Notes: generated by a model not told the origin, from the sequence alone. A DNA stretch of 64,000 bases from Morella rubra (GCA_003952965.2 RXIC02000409.1:179375-243374), one strand, 5' to 3'. Positions 1-12,540 are shown, numbered from the stretch's first letter. Program-made: numbers and translations.

Positions 1-560
1 TTAACTTTTAGTTTTTTTAATGTTAAAAATAGAACACATTAATTTGGCTCAAAAATCGATCACTACATTAACGCAATGTCAGCCTATTTAGGAAAAGCTA
101 TAAAAATTGAAGTGAATTAGAATTTTATTAGATTTTAAGATAAATTAGTAAAAAGTGAAGAGAACAATTTTTTATATTTATTATAATTAGAAAAGATGAC
201 CAATATTATCTTGGGATACACAAATATTAGATTATTTACAAATCTGATCTACTTGCACTTCTTAAATTTTCTTAATGTGGATATTTTTTAATACAGGGAC
301 AAGATATCTATATAGACAGAAGAAGGGGGAAAAAAAGCCACCTTATATCATCCATTGTATCCATAGCTCATAGCTCATAGCAAAAATTGCTTTAGGCCCA
401 AATTGTTTATATCTCTTAAATTGAGGAGGATATTAAAATTTGAACCAAATAAGGAACTTTCTATATAAAATTAAGATGAAAAAAATTAGGAGATATATTT
501 TCACGCGCTAGGAATCGCGTGGAACAATTATCGTAAATGGGAACACCGCAAATCCAGTCT
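1..560. repeat. 5' flank with decayed MITE-like segment (about 90-215)
   Basis: AT-rich DNA with no gene visible. Bases about 90-215 resemble the interior of the MITE in the last intron of the SNF2 gene (9063-9317): a run like TAAAAATTGAAGTG, then ATTAGA-TTTTATT, then AAAAAGTGA-GAG, then ATATTTATT in the same order. No clean terminal inverted repeats or target duplication can be seen, so this is a decayed or partial copy. It is read by eye and not aligned. Confidence 0.35.
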
Positions 561-801
561 CGAGTGTGAAAAGGACAACTCGGCGTCGACTAACGAAAAG
601 CCCCGCGAAGAAAAAAAAGAAAAAAAAAAAAAAAAAAGCACCTTCTCTCTCCGTGGCTGGCCGCACAGCTCACTCGCTGGCTCTCAAAACACACGCACTT
701 TACCACCTTAGGCTCAGCCACCCTGCCAATTTGCCGAGGAGCAAAGCTGAACCCAAGGAATTGGTCCTTTATAACACGCACCCCTCGCCAGACCCAAACC
801 G

Positions 802-809
802 TATTTAAA
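802..809 (+). promoter_or_regulatory. TATA-like box of the SNF2 gene
   Basis: TATTTAAA lies about 300 bp upstream of the chosen start codon. It is followed by a C/T-rich stretch (roughly 820-960) typical of a plant 5' leader. A purine-only run (about 607-638) lies just upstream. Placement is by motif and distance only. Confidence 0.4.
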
Positions 810-1105
810 CCTGCACCACCCACATTCTTCACGAATCCACGACTTTGTTCTCCTCCTTCCTCTTTTTTGGTTTTTGCTTCCTAAAAGAAAAGTCGCCTCG
901 CGAACTTTCTCCGAAACCCCTCTCTAACTATCTCTGCGCCTCGACATCCCCAGACGAAGCAATTTCGCCGTCGTTTCGTGCAGAGATGCTATTTGGATGT
1001 GATCGGGATCCAAACCGTGGTAGCCGAATCTCTATCTTAGGTAGGGTTTGAAGGGCGAGGGGGAGGAAGAGAGAGGTTTTGGTTTTTGAGCAATTCTTTC
1101 TGATC

Positions 1106-4100
1106 ATGTTGATGGCGGACGACGTCTCCAACATCTGTATTCGGTGCGATTTCTCCACCGTCGATGAAGTCGCCAACGAGAACTTGTCCATCGACCTGGA
1201 TACGCTTTTTAACATTCTCGGAGAGGAGCCTCAGCACTCGCAGGTAGGTTCTGGAGATCGCGTGTATTATATGCGAAATTCGCTTTGAGATGTTAGGGGA
1301 AATTCAATTGTATGGGTCCTACAGTGCTTAGTAAACTCTATCTAAGAGCGCGCGGTATATGTGCATGCGTGTTTGTTTGAATTGATGCGTTTCGAGGCTC
1401 CGGGGCACTATTTCAGTGTCCGTCAGTGCTATTGGAAATCTGGGGTTGGCGGAGAACGAGAGTTGAGTCAGGTTTCTGTGAATTCGGAAAGAACTAGGGG
1501 AAAGATTCTTAAGTGGGTATGTATATTCCTGGATGCTGGCTTGTGCTTGGGCTTCATGACACCATAACCGTGAACTAAAGCAAAACCAGAGCTAGTTTTG
1601 GGTTGTCCAATGCATAATTTGGCCTTCTTCCCGAAGGCCTTTCCAAATTATGAACTAAGGTAGTTGAAGGGAGGTTTATGACAATTGTCGGCCATCCTTG
1701 AAATCTAAGCTCACAAGGAATTTTTTGACATTGATTAATCACATCATTATTAAACGAGGTTGTTGGTAAAGTATGTTGTGAACTTGCTACTGGTTAAACT
1801 TTATGATATTTCGTAGCTCATGAAACATCTTTTCGATGAATCCGTGGTTGAGTGATTTGGTGGTATGGGTTGGATGAATTATTTCTGTTTTTGTGCTTTG
1901 GGTTGGGGGGAGTTTGATGTGCTTGCCTGGCATGTATATTTAGGGAAATTTATTTGCAAGTTTAGGGAAAATTACCCAGCAAATTGAACTTATATCAGTA
2001 TCTTGTCGTTATGTCTGAGCTTTTTGGTATCAAATTCCAGAGCAGTCCAGAGGATTCTTCACTGAAACATATGTCAGGAGGTGAATCAGCTCTTGATGCT
2101 GGCATCTGTGAGAATCTGCAGCATCAAACAGGTAAATGATTTATGTAGATGTGGTTTCTTGCCTTCTCTACTGGTCTTCCTGCATTCTCTTATTGCTTTT
2201 GAGATTCCTAAATATTCTTCTTTTCAAGTTCATTTTCCTTTTTTTTTTTTTTTTTTTTTTTTTCTAGATCGTATCTCAGCACTTGTAGTGGGATATTGAT
2301 TCCTCCAATTAGTGTGGGAAATTGGGTATAAATTACTTCTCAGTGTTTACATGGGTCAGTTCATTTCATTCGTTTTCTTTAGGGTCTCAGTTGTCAGAAA
2401 GATCACCTTCATTAGTGGCTGAGCTAGTAGGTCCTGTCACATTTTCTCATTATGCCAATTTGGAGGCTTCAGATACTGTAACGTGGGGCCCATATACTTT
2501 ATTTGATGCTGCAGGGGACTCTGTTATGGTGTTGGACTCTGGACACAAAGAGCCGTCTATACAGGTTGGCTCTCCTATGGATGCCTGTTCCGCAACTCTC
2601 AAAGACTGGTTTTCTGTAGTACCAGGTCGTGAGTCATCCTTCACAGGGAGGGCTGGAGTTCTGCCACTCGAGATACCAACTAGTAGTGCAGCTTCTAATT
2701 TGGCTCATAGAGATGCTCACAATGTTTCAGATCGTGTAGATAGTGTGTATTCTGATTGCTCTAAGGATAAGACTGAAGCTCAGTGTCGGGATGTACGGGA
2801 AGATGTTGATTCCAGATGTACGTAAGCTCTTCACTTAGTGTATTGATAGGACTAAAGTATTGGCATAATGACATTTATGTCGTCATTTGAAAGTTTTCCT
2901 TCGATCATTGTATTGCAATTCATGTTGTTTATGGAAGCTTAGGTTGAGGTCTTAGTGATGTTTCTGATGAGTGCAGATGCTTTACAGAGCTCTTTTCTGG
3001 AGGAAGTGGATGTAAATTTAGCAAGCTATGGTGATTTGGTCGAAAATAGCATGGATGCCGTTGGACCACAAGAAAATATTCCGTGCACATACATGGGAGC
3101 ATCCTTCATGGATGCAGATATATTTTCAAAGAATGTAACTTCTACTGAGTCTACAATCTGTCAAAGTTCTGATGGTATAAGTGACTTTGCTGACCATCGT
3201 TCTGCTATGCAATATTGCATGAGTACAGATAATACACTTGTTCCTGATTTCTCCTGGAATTATTTACCTCGTACTTATGGCTCTCCATTTTCACTGGGGA
3301 ATCACGAAATGATGGCTAACATGAAAGATGAGGTAGGGGAATTTTCTAATGATAGTGCATGCTCAAGTAGTAAGATGATGTTGGATGTCCAAAGGGAAAT
3401 GACTGGCAGATCTGTCTCAGATGTGCCTTACTCAGATGTTAACGGATGGAATTTTAAATATGAAGGTAACCACTATATGTCATCACTCAGTGGAAATTCA
3501 TCATCTGATGTTGAAAATTGTACTCAGTCATACATGTCAAGCAAAAATCAAGCTACTTTTGTCAAGAATGAAGTAACTGATGAATTGATTGCACCTAGTT
3601 GCCATTCCATGGAAGTAATTGATGAAGCTGTCAGTAGAAAGTCTTGCAGTGCTGATGCCAAAGATTTTGTTGACAGAGACCTGAACCAGTCATCTGATAT
3701 TTTCTATTCTACCTTGAGTCAGGCGTACAATTACACACCATATGAGAAAAATGACATAAGTGCTTCTAAGAGAGCTTGTTATTCTGAAGATGTTAATGAA
3801 ATTGCTAGTAGATCCCTCATTGATGGTGCATATTTGAGTGTAAGTGCATCAGAAAAATATTTTCCATGTGCTCAGCCATCCACTTCATGCAAGATGCAGT
3901 TGGATTGCTTTGAGGATGAAAGTGTGGGTAGAGTGGTTCAATCCAAGAGCATGGATTCTCATTTTTCCAGAGTCTGCCCCGAGTTAAGTTGTAATAATTT
4001 CTCAGACATATCTCATGTTGAGGATGACTCTGATATATGTATCATTGAAGATATGAGCCATCCTCCACCAACTACTCGTCCCCCAGCAATTGGGAATTCC

Positions 4101-7100
4101 CTTATTACTTCCCAAGGTTCTACTTTCAGTGATTCCCATTATTACACTGGAGTTGGAGGCACAAGGATTAAGTCAAGAGATGAGAGGTTGATTTTACGAG
4201 TTGCATTGCAGGTTAGTTCTTTTACTGGATCATCAGCTTTGCCTGCTCTTAGTGGTTTTAGAAATATGCTGTCTGTGTGGAAGCACTGAGACTGCTATCT
4301 TTTGATTCTATCTTCTATATATTACTTCTTGAGGGTTGTTTGTCACCATTATGTCAATGAGATTAAAATGTGTCGTGGATTTCAGGATCTTTCACAGCCA
4401 AAGTCAGAAGCTACCCCACCAGAGGGAGATTTGGCAGTTTCTCTGTTAAGACATCAGGTTTGTATGGTTCCACATGATTAGCTCTTCTTGAGTTTGATTT
4501 GGGGAGATCCAAGCTTTTTGAATTTTGTTGTTTAGAGTTGGGCAATGGCATCTGAACATGTAGCAAAGTATTTTTGAGTACCTCTTGGGTACGGCCCGAC
4601 TAAAAGTCTTGTGATTAAGTATTCAGGTATGCGTCAACAGAAGTGGTAGTCTTTGTCAACAAGTTCAGATGCTTACACATGGGGGATGGAATAGTGGGTA
4701 CAGTAATTTTTTTAATTATAAAAAAGATAGTGTTAGACGCAAAGGTGGGATATAGTATACCTAGAGTTCAGGGTCTCTCTAAGTTTCCTTTCTTTTCTTC
4801 TCTCTCTCCCCCCCCCCAAAAAAAAAAAAGAAAAAAGAAACTTTTACTGAGTTTGTCTAGTGTTTTATGTCAGAAAACTGACCTTTCTACACTAAAGTAG
4901 GGGTTGATTTTCCTTATGTGTGGTGAAAATCTTGATATATCACTGGAGAATGGTTCACCTCTTCTGAACAGAAAAAAAAGGAAAGGGGAGTTTGCAGTTG
5001 TCATTTTTGGTGTTTGGAAGCTTCCAAACCAAATGCTATTGGGATTGCAGACATTTTAAGTGGGCTGCTTTTACATGGCATCAATGTCCCTTTCCCTGCT
5101 TGATTTGCATGTACAAATTCTGACTTCTAACTAGTGGATAAAAAAACTAGAAAACTTGCTACTTCCTTATTGCTCTATAGACCTTTTTTTTTTGTCTCTA
5201 GCCTTTTGTTTGTCGGTTAGTTTTGCCCATTTAATATGTGCTAATGTCCTGAACAGAGAATTGCTTTGTCATGGATGGTTCAAAAGGAGACGGCTAGCTT
5301 ACACTGCACGGGAGGAATTCTCGCAGATGATCAGGTTGATGTACTCCCGTTTCAAATTTTTAACACTCTTCAATAGAGATCAAGGAACTGTTGTAAACTT
5401 TCTACTGGGTTTATATAATCATGGTCTTGCAGGACTTATAAAAAAAAAAAATTATGGTCTTGCAGGGATTAGGGAAAACAGTATCTACAATTGCACTTAT
5501 ACTGAAGGAAAGACCTCCATCCTTAAGAGCCTGTCAAAATGTGAAACAAGGGGAGTTAGAAACTCTAAATTTGGATGAGGATGATGATGCTCATCCTGCA
5601 CTTGATGGAATGAAACAAGATGTTGATTCACAAGATGTGGTGTCAAGTAGAATCCGGGTCAAGAGCACCAACCCTTTGGTCCAAGCTAAAGGAAGGCCAT
5701 CTGCTGGAACCCTTATTGTTTGTCCCACAAGCGTTCTCCGGCAGTGGGCTGAGGAGTTGAAGAATAAGGTAACCAGCAAAGCTAATCTCTCTGTGCTGGT
5801 TTACCATGGAAGCAACCGAACAAGAGATCCTTGTGAGCTGGCCAAGTATGATGTCGTCCTTACAACATATTCAATAGTCAGCATGGAGGTCCCAAAGCAG
5901 TCTCTTGCTGAAGAAGATGATGATGAGAAAGGAAAGCCAGTAGATGATGCTGGCTTTTCATCCAGTGGGAAAAGGAAATATCCTCCTAATCCTGATAAGA
6001 AATCCTCAAAGAATAAGAAGGCTTTGGACCACGCCCTGTTTGAATCTGCCGCTCGTCCTCTTGCAAAGGTGGGATGGTTTAGGGTAGTCCTGGATGAGGC
6101 CCAGAGCATCAAGAATCACAGAACTCAAGTAGCTAGGGCCTGTTGGGGTCTCCGTGCTAAACGTAGATGGTGCTTGTCTGGGACTCCAATCCAGAATGCA
6201 ATTGATGATCTTTATAGTTACTTCAGATTTCTGAGATATGATCCTTATGCTCTATATACATCATTCTGTTCTACAATAAAGATCCCAATCAATAGGAGCC
6301 CCACAAAAGGGTACAGGAAACTACAAGCTGTCTTGAAGACAATAATGTTACGCCGCACCAAAGGTGAGACCACATGTAAATCTGTAGGAATCAATAATCT
6401 ATTCATACTTAAGCAAACAATGATGCTTATTTGTTATTTTTTTCGTTTTGCTGGATTTGTTCGTCCGTGTTCAATTTTTACACGTGTTGAATCATTACTC
6501 TCTCTTCCATCTTTAGACCTGTTGCTTGGCTGGGTTCTGACTCTGCATCATGAAAACTCTTTTACAAACCCTAGAGATAACTTTATGATGCATTTTGCAG
6601 TGCTCAGATTTATTTATTTTATTTTTTTCCGCGAAACTTTATGCTTTCTCCCCATTCAGAACAATTTTCTGATGTACCACTTGGAAACTTGCGATAATAA
6701 GTTAATTATTGCTGTTGTCCTCCTGTGGCTCTAAAGGATAATCTGTAGTTACAGTGCTTGGCACAGCTTTTGGTTACCTGCAAGACGACCATTGCGCACA
6801 GGTTCACTTATTAATATCTAGGATCCATGAATAGTAAATCCAACTCAGCTCAGATGACCTGTTCACTTTCCTTTTTCCTTTTTAGGTTTAGTTTTATTTT
6901 ATATATCTGGGTTTTCTCTTTTTGCATCTTGATTTATTGGCACTGGGTAAGTATATATGTACTCTCAACAATTTCTTTCATATGCTGTCAGATTCTCATT
7001 GTATGCATTGATATGAAATTTACTACTTTGATATGATTATATTGACAATAAGGTAATTGTTTGCTGTAGACACACTTCTTGATGGGGAACCTATAATTTG

Positions 7101-9793
7101 CCTACCACCCAAATTCATAGAACTGAAAAAAGTGGATTTTTCAGACGAGGAACGTAATTTCTACTCCAGATTGGAGGCTGATTCACGTGCTCAGTTTCAG
7201 GTATGGTTTCACTATGAAGGAAGTTTGAGATTGCAATTGATTGGGACTTGTGTTTCTTCTTCCTATTGCATTGCTGTTACTGGAGAAAGGCTCATAGTTT
7301 TTCCAGTCTACATAATGATATCTATAAGGTTCTGGCCATGTCAATTTGACCTCAGTAGTTCTCTGAACCACGTATATTTTTTTTCTTGGCAGGAATATGC
7401 TGATGCTGGAACTGTCAAACAAAATTATGTTAACATCTTGTTGATGCTATTGCGCCTTCGACAAGCTTGTGATCACCCCCTTCTTGTTAGGCCTTATGAT
7501 TCAAGTTCTCTGTGGAGATCCTCAATTGAGACGGCAAAGAAGCTTCCTCGGGACAAACAAATATGTCTTCTGAATTGTTTAGAAGCATCTTTAGCAATAT
7601 GTGGTCTCTGTAATGTATGTGCTTGCTTTCCTTTCTTCTTATCCCTCATTGTGCTTCTGCATGCATGCGTGTCTGTTTTTCAGTTTTGGGGTCAGTTATA
7701 TTTGTCTGTTTTAATCGGTATGATTCCTCGTATATGTGTGCATGTGTATCGTTTAATCACATATCTGACAGTCCTGCTGATTTCTCTATAGGATCCTCCA
7801 GAAGATGCTGTTGTTTCAGTATGTGGTCATGTTTTCTGCAACCAATGTGTTAGCGAGCATCTTAGTGGTGATGACAAGCAGTGCCCTGTCTCAAATTGCA
7901 AAGCTAGACTTAGCCTGTCTTCAGTGTTTGCAAAAGCCACGCTAAACAGTTCTCTCTCTAACGAGCCTGGTCAGGGTAGTTCCCACAGTTGCTCTGTTTC
8001 TGAACTTGTTGATGCAGCTGACCATTTTTCTGAGGTTAATTCTTATAGTTCTACCAAAATTAAGGCGGCTCTTGAGGTCCTGAGCTCATTGTCCAAACCA
8101 CAGGGTTGTATATCAGTAGATAGTTCTGGACAGAGCACTCTTGAGGGAAATGCCACCTGTCCCAGCCACAGTGTTGGGGAACTACCTGAGAACAATCCTG
8201 ATAAGCAAAATACGGCTGTGGAGAGAAGTTCTAATACTGCGGTCAGGGTACTTGGAGAGAAAGCGATAGTGTTTTCACAGTGGACCAGGATGTTGGATTT
8301 GCTTGAAGCTTGTCTTAAAGATTCTTCGATTCAGTACAGAAGACTAGATGGTACAATGTCAGTTCTTGCCAGAGATAAAGCTGTGAAGGATTTTAACACC
8401 CTCCCGGAGGTTTGTGAGAGTCATTTGACCTATCATTATCTGAAAATAAAGACATTCAAAGTAGTTGGTAATTTGTTCCCTAATCCTTCAATTGTAGGTG
8501 TCCGTTATGATTATGTCTTTGAAAGCTGCTAGTCTTGGACTCAACATGGTTGCAGCTTGCCATGTTCTTCTTCTAGACCTGTGGTGGAACCCTACTACAG
8601 AAGATCAAGCAATTGATAGAGCACATCGAATTGGGCAAACTCGTCCTGTTAGAGTTTTGCGGTTAACAGTGAGGGATACAGTTGAAGATCGTATTTTAGC
8701 TCTTCAGGTAACTTGGCAGTTTTAGGGAAATTCCAGTTCTATACTTTCTGAAATTGCTGTGTTGTATTCACAATCATATTTGCAGCACACGGTAAATTTG
8801 TAGATTATATATCTCCTTTATATAGTTTGGAGTGTCTTGGGAAGCCCCAAAAGGAATTGAATCACAGTATTAGGTGACACTGACCGACTTAAGGTTTTAG
8901 TGGAGCTTTATTTAGATACAGTGGTATAATGGCGTGTGGCTAAAAGGACTTTAAACAGTAATCATAGTCTTTTTTTTTATTTTTTTTTTCAGTGGTAATG
9001 CATATTGCTGATGACATGGCAGAACAACTTTTGTACAAAGGAATAATGTTCGGATACACTTAGGTGATGTTTACAAACCAAAATTTTGGGAATGTTGTAA
9101 AAATTGAAGTGGATTAGAGTTTTATTGGATTTTGGGAGAAGTAATAAGAAAATAAAAATTTATGGGAGGTCATCAAAAAGTGAGAGAGATGATTTGAGTG
9201 AATTTTAATATTTATTGTAATGGGAAGAGATGATTTGATAGGGGGGAAAGATTATTTTATAGTTATTTTATTATTATTTTCTTGGTCAAAATTTTGGCAT
9301 GGTTTGCAAACACCACCTTTAGCCTGGTGGGTTTGGGCGGAAGCCTGTTGTGTATTGATTCTTGCACGAAAATTAAGTGGATGGAGTATTTGGTTTTAAA
9401 AAAAGGAGCTTTCTGCAATCTGCATCATGGTTCTTTGGAATTGGGGTTCTGTTCAGTCCTTTTGATATTCTATTACAATTTCTGCCAATGTTTTCTACTT
9501 TTGACTAAAACTATCATTAGCCAATATATCAGCTACATCTCATTCTTGGCTGCACATCTATCTATTGCAATCTGAAGATATTTTTATTCAATAATGACTA
9601 ATTTTTCATTTGTATTTTAAAATTGTCCTTGTCAATGGTTCTTCACTTTAATATTTGTTAATTCAAGAGGCACTTGGCGATTTTGCAGCAAAAGAAGAGA
9701 GAGATGGTTGCGTCTGCATTTGGGGAGGATGGAACTGGTGGTCGTCAGACACGCCTTACGGTGGAGGACCTGAAATACCTGTTTATGATGTGA
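1106..9793 (+). CDS. SNF2-family helicase-like transcription factor (CHR27/CHR28-type), RING-containing
   Basis: This is a probable nuclear ATP-dependent chromatin remodeller of the Ris1/CHR27/CHR28 group. Twelve exons join in frame: 1106-1243, 2041-2131, 2383-2817, 2977-4211, 4386-4457, 5257-5334, 5466-6363, 7070-7200, 7393-7614, 7792-8409, 8498-8707 and 9689-9793. The total is 4,233 nt (about 1,410 aa). The long, low-complexity acidic/serine-rich N-terminus ends with a SUMO-interaction-like motif DICIIEDM near residue 575. The SNF2 ATPase follows, with Walker A GLGKT (about 684) directly after GGILADDQ and the DEAQ box (about 892). A C3HC4 RING (from CGLC, about 1096) is split by intron 9, and helicase C ends in [19 protein letters not shown]. 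The start could be 1106 or the ATG at 1112. The exon 3 donor was placed at 2817 because that phase fits exon 4. SNF2 + RING + SIM suggests SUMO-targeted ubiquitin ligase-like activity, by family analogy only. No lesion is seen. Confidence 0.93.
9063..9317. mobile_element. MITE in SNF2 intron 11
   Basis: The 255-bp element has imperfect terminal inverted repeats of about 28 bp: GGTGATGTTTACAAACC at the left, and the complement of GGTGGTGTTTGCAAACC at the right. Both continue inward into a shared CAAAATTTTGG. It lies wholly in the intron between exons 11 and 12. Flanks are TTAG-like on both sides, but no perfect target duplication can be read, so the superfamily is uncertain (hAT or PIF type possible). 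Related copies lie at 48440-48636 and 56914-57105, with weaker ones near 90-215 and 35160-35320. Confidence 0.65.
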
Positions 9794-10580
9794 TTAGGGA
9801 GTTACTTTAGCTTTGACAGAGGTTATTTGCTAACACAGGTAATCAAAATAGGTTTGGTTTTTGGTGGTGGGAGCAATAGCAGCACCTCGATCATTTGAAC
9901 ATTGTCTGACAGTAGATCTGAAAGGAGTAACAAGGGGCTCATTGAGAAGAAATTTATGTGAATAGTCAACATATAGAATCAAAGGATCATTCTTTTTCCT
10001 CATTTTTTTTGTTTTTTGTTTTTTGTTTTTTTGTTTTTAGGGAATGTCACTTTCTTCCGTGTCATTCTCTCATACATTTTATAGGAAGTGGACAGCAATC
10101 GTCTACAGCCAGTAAAGATATATTGAATCATATTACTGTTTCTTCCAAGTCTTTAAATGATAGAGCTTCATTTTGTTCCATCTTTGTGTTTATTTTGTTT
10201 TCTCTTACAGCGTTTACAAGTCTTATCTTCGTTGTTTTTGAGCGCATTTGGACTATTTTATTAATCAACTGCTATACTCGTTGAAACGACTTGCAGCTTT
10301 ATGGTTACAGCCAAATTAGCAGGTTGTACGCGGAGCCTTTTTTTTTTTTTGGATGATGGCTGTATAACTTATCCCGGTTTCCTCGACCTGTTGTCTATTT
10401 AGTTTGTATTGTTAGAACATAGAGAACACGGTGGGGACTTGTGATTTCAAGGGTAACTTTGTTGCGAGCAATTATCTGTAGCAATTCAGCAGAGTCGGGA
10501 GGGGGAGTAATGCATATGCAGTATTGTGTACGTTGGCCACAGATTTGGAATCAATAACAATCGAAAGCAGTCTCGCTCGC
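9794..10580. other. 3' flank / 3' UTR of the SNF2 gene
   Basis: Past the stop codon the DNA is T-rich. It has TTTTTTG-type repeats at about 10000-10040 and a poly-T run at about 10338-10350. A possible GT donor follows ACACAG at about 9838, so the 3' UTR could be spliced. No further coding exon was recognised. Confidence 0.4.
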
Positions 10581-10583
10581 TAT

Positions 10584-10586
<3 letters not shown>

Positions 10587-10614
<28 letters not shown>
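10587..10614. repeat. (CT)n microsatellite
   Basis: About 14 uninterrupted CT dinucleotides, about 170 bp upstream of the tRNA-Gln gene. A simple repeat with no evident function. Confidence 0.9.
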
Positions 10615-10619
<5 letters not shown>

Positions 10620-10782
10620 AGCAATGACTTCCCCGATTGCGCCAGCGTCGCGGCTGTTGGGATAACTCGCAGCCAGGATGGATGGTTTTTCTTTTTCTTT
10701 AAAAATTTCCCGGTTTTTAAATCACAAGAATTACCTACAATAATTTATAATAATAAAAAGTGGAGGCAGCTCATTGAACGCT

Positions 10783-10854
10783 GGTCCCATGGTCTAGTGG
10801 TCAGGACATTGGACTCTGAATCCAGCAACCCGAGTTCAAATCTCGGTGGGACCT
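10783..10854 (+). tRNA. tRNA-Gln (anticodon CTG)
   Basis: The cloverleaf folds by eye. Acceptor GGTCCCA pairs perfectly with TGGGACC. The D arm is GTCT/GGAC. The anticodon stem TTGGA/TCCAG holds the 7-base loop CTCTGAA, giving anticodon CTG (reads CAG, glutamine). The T stem CCGAG/CTCGG has loop TTCAAAT. There is no intron. The B box GTTCAAATC is present as an internal Pol III promoter element. CCA is not encoded, as expected for a nuclear gene, and the T after the acceptor is the discriminator base. Confidence 0.95.
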
Positions 10855-10859
10855 TTTTT
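10854..10859 (+). terminator. Pol III T-run terminator of tRNA-Gln
   Basis: Six consecutive T residues begin directly at the discriminator position of the tRNA-Gln, the usual RNA polymerase III termination signal. Confidence 0.8.
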
Positions 10860-11341
10860 CGTTTTTGTACGGGGTTTGAGCCTTATAGCGTATAATCTCT
10901 TCTAAGCTTTCTCTAGAAAGATACTAACTTGTGTTTTGAGCAAAAATTGTGTTTTGAGCAAAAATTCTGAGTGTTCTGGTTGCTTCTACATCTAACTGGA
11001 GCATCATTAAGAAATACAAATCAATTGAGAGATTGTGCTGATGAACAATGTCCAGCAGAAGATACAGAAGTTTCCATTTTCATGCGACATAGGCAAAAGT
11101 CATTGTGCAGCACTAGCCATAAGCTACACGTCGTAAGACAGACACAGATTGAAGCGATCAGAACACGGGTTTTCGCAACAGTTGTAGAAATGCCTAAACA
11201 ACATATCTTCATCAGACATTTAACAACTCTCATAGTGCAGGCTTATTATTCCGAAATGCATATGAATTCCTTCGTATATTCGAAAAGAATCTTTTTAGTT
11301 TGTTAAAACAACAATGTTGGAGAAATTTTCGCATCCCACAT
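10860..11341. other. Spacer between tRNA-Gln and hydrolase gene
   Basis: No coding exon was recognised. A short direct repeat TTGTGTTTTGAGCAAAAAT occurs twice in tandem near 10930-10965. The part next to 11342 is expected to be the 3' UTR of the minus-strand hydrolase. Confidence 0.5.
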
Positions 11342-12319
11342 TCAGTGGGCTCTTCCTTTGCACTTTTCATTCAACCACGACAATATATCATTGCGAACAA
11401 TTTCGATATTCTCTTCCGTTTCGCCGAACAGCATGGAATGCATCATCCCCTCGTAAATCTTTATGGTCTTGTCCTCGCTCTTGGCCTCTTCGTACAAAGC
11501 TCTGCTCACAGCCGGATCTGTAACAAGATCCGCACTCCCATGTAATACAATGAACGGAATGCTCACTTGGTTAAGCCTCTGACTCAAATAGTCGGTAACC
11601 CTCAATAGCTCTTGAACTGTCCCCAATCTTGGTTTGCCCCGATACCTAGCTGGATTCATCACCGCTACGACCTTCTTCTCATCGACCTTCACGGACTTGT
11701 GCAAAAGATCCGCCGTCGGAACGATTGGTAAAGTGGGCAAGAATCTGGCAACCAACGAGAGAACCTGCGGAATTGGCCATTTGGGTCTCACATTGTCCGA
11801 GATTTTACACATGGGTGCGACCAAAACAGCGCCGTCAAACCCCTTAGGATCCGCAAAATGGATCAAGAGGCAAATCGCGCCTCCCATCGATTCGCCGTAG
11901 AGAAAAGAAGGCAGTCCACGGAACTGAGCGTCTAGCTTGACGAAATTGAAGAATGAGAGACAGTCTTGAATAACGAGGTCAACATTGGGCACGAAAGCCT
12001 TGAGACCTTGAGATTGGCCGTGGCCTTCAAGGTCGAGAGCGAAGCAGGCGAAGCCATTTTGGGCAAGGAAGATAGGCGTGCCCTGGAAGGTCCAGCTGAC
12101 GTCGTTGCCGTAGCCGTGGACCATGCAGACGAGGCCACGCGGAGGGGAAGAGGAGGATGGCGGAAGCCAAGACCTGGTGAAGAGCTTTAGGCCTCTGGGC
12201 GAGGTGTAGAATGCTTTGGAGCCCCTGATTCCTTGGAGCTTATAGTAGTCTTCTTCTGGGGTATTGCCCCAGTAATGGAGGTATGGGGTTTGGGGTTCGT
12301 GGTTTTCTTGTTCCTTCAT
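11342..12319 (-). CDS. Alpha/beta hydrolase, monoacylglycerol lipase / caffeoylshikimate esterase family
   Basis: Intact single-exon gene of 325 aa from the chosen ATG at 12319. An in-frame ATG at 12406 would add 29 residues that are basic and proline-rich; I prefer the inner start because MKEQENHEPQTPYL.. resembles the usual family N-terminus. Visible motifs: oxyanion-hole HGYGND (about residues 68-73), nucleophile elbow GESMGG (Ser144), a catalytic Asp in GSADLVTD (Asp264) and a His in EGMMHSML (His294). Together these form a full Ser-Asp-His triad, and length matches the plant family. Members hydrolyse monoacylglycerols or, for one branch, caffeoyl shikimate in lignin synthesis; sequence alone does not say which substrate applies. 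There is no signal peptide, so it is probably cytosolic or membrane-associated. Transcription runs toward the tRNA gene. Confidence 0.9.
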   Translation of the reverse strand: MKEQENHEPQTPYLHYWGNTPEEDYYKLQGIRGSKAFYTSPRGLKLFTRSWLPPSSSSPPRGLVCMVHGYGNDVSWTFQGTPIFLAQNGFACFALDLEGHGQSQGLKAFVPNVDLVIQDCLSFFNFVKLDAQFRGLPSFLYGESMGGAICLLIHFADPKGFDGAVLVAPMCKISDNVRPKWPIPQVLSLVARFLPTLPIVPTADLLHKSVKVDEKKVVAVMNPARYRGKPRLGTVQELLRVTDYLSQRLNQVSIPFIVLHGSADLVTDPAVSRALYEEAKSEDKTIKIYEGMMHSMLFGETEENIEIVRNDILSWLNEKCKGRAH

Positions 12320-12462
12320 TTTTGGGAGGGGTTTCGGAGCTTTCGGGGTCTGCTTTTCTGTTGAGATTTCGCGGCTGATTGGTGGACGATGGATGCCCAC
12401 GTACAATTGCTACTGTATTGACTTCCTGGTTTTTACCCGAAGGAGGTAGAAACTTTGGGCAA

Positions 12463-12471
12463 CTATAAATA
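12463..12471 (-). promoter_or_regulatory. TATA-like box of the hydrolase gene
   Basis: On the minus strand the sequence reads TATTTATAG, about 145 bp upstream of the preferred start codon. A pyrimidine-rich leader follows. Motif and distance only. Confidence 0.4.
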
Positions 12472-12540
12472 AAAATAAAAAACCGAAAAAAGACAAATAA
12501 GCTAGAAGTTTCATCAGTTCTCTCCTCCAATTAAGCCGAA

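Noticed and set aside
566-808. Open frame with a long lysine run
   Set aside because: It is created by an A-run in the promoter/leader of the SNF2 gene; no homology and no splice context.
9958-10284. 108-codon frame after the SNF2 stop codon
   Set aside because: Low-complexity Phe-rich translation of T-rich 3' flank; no match to SNF2 family C-termini.
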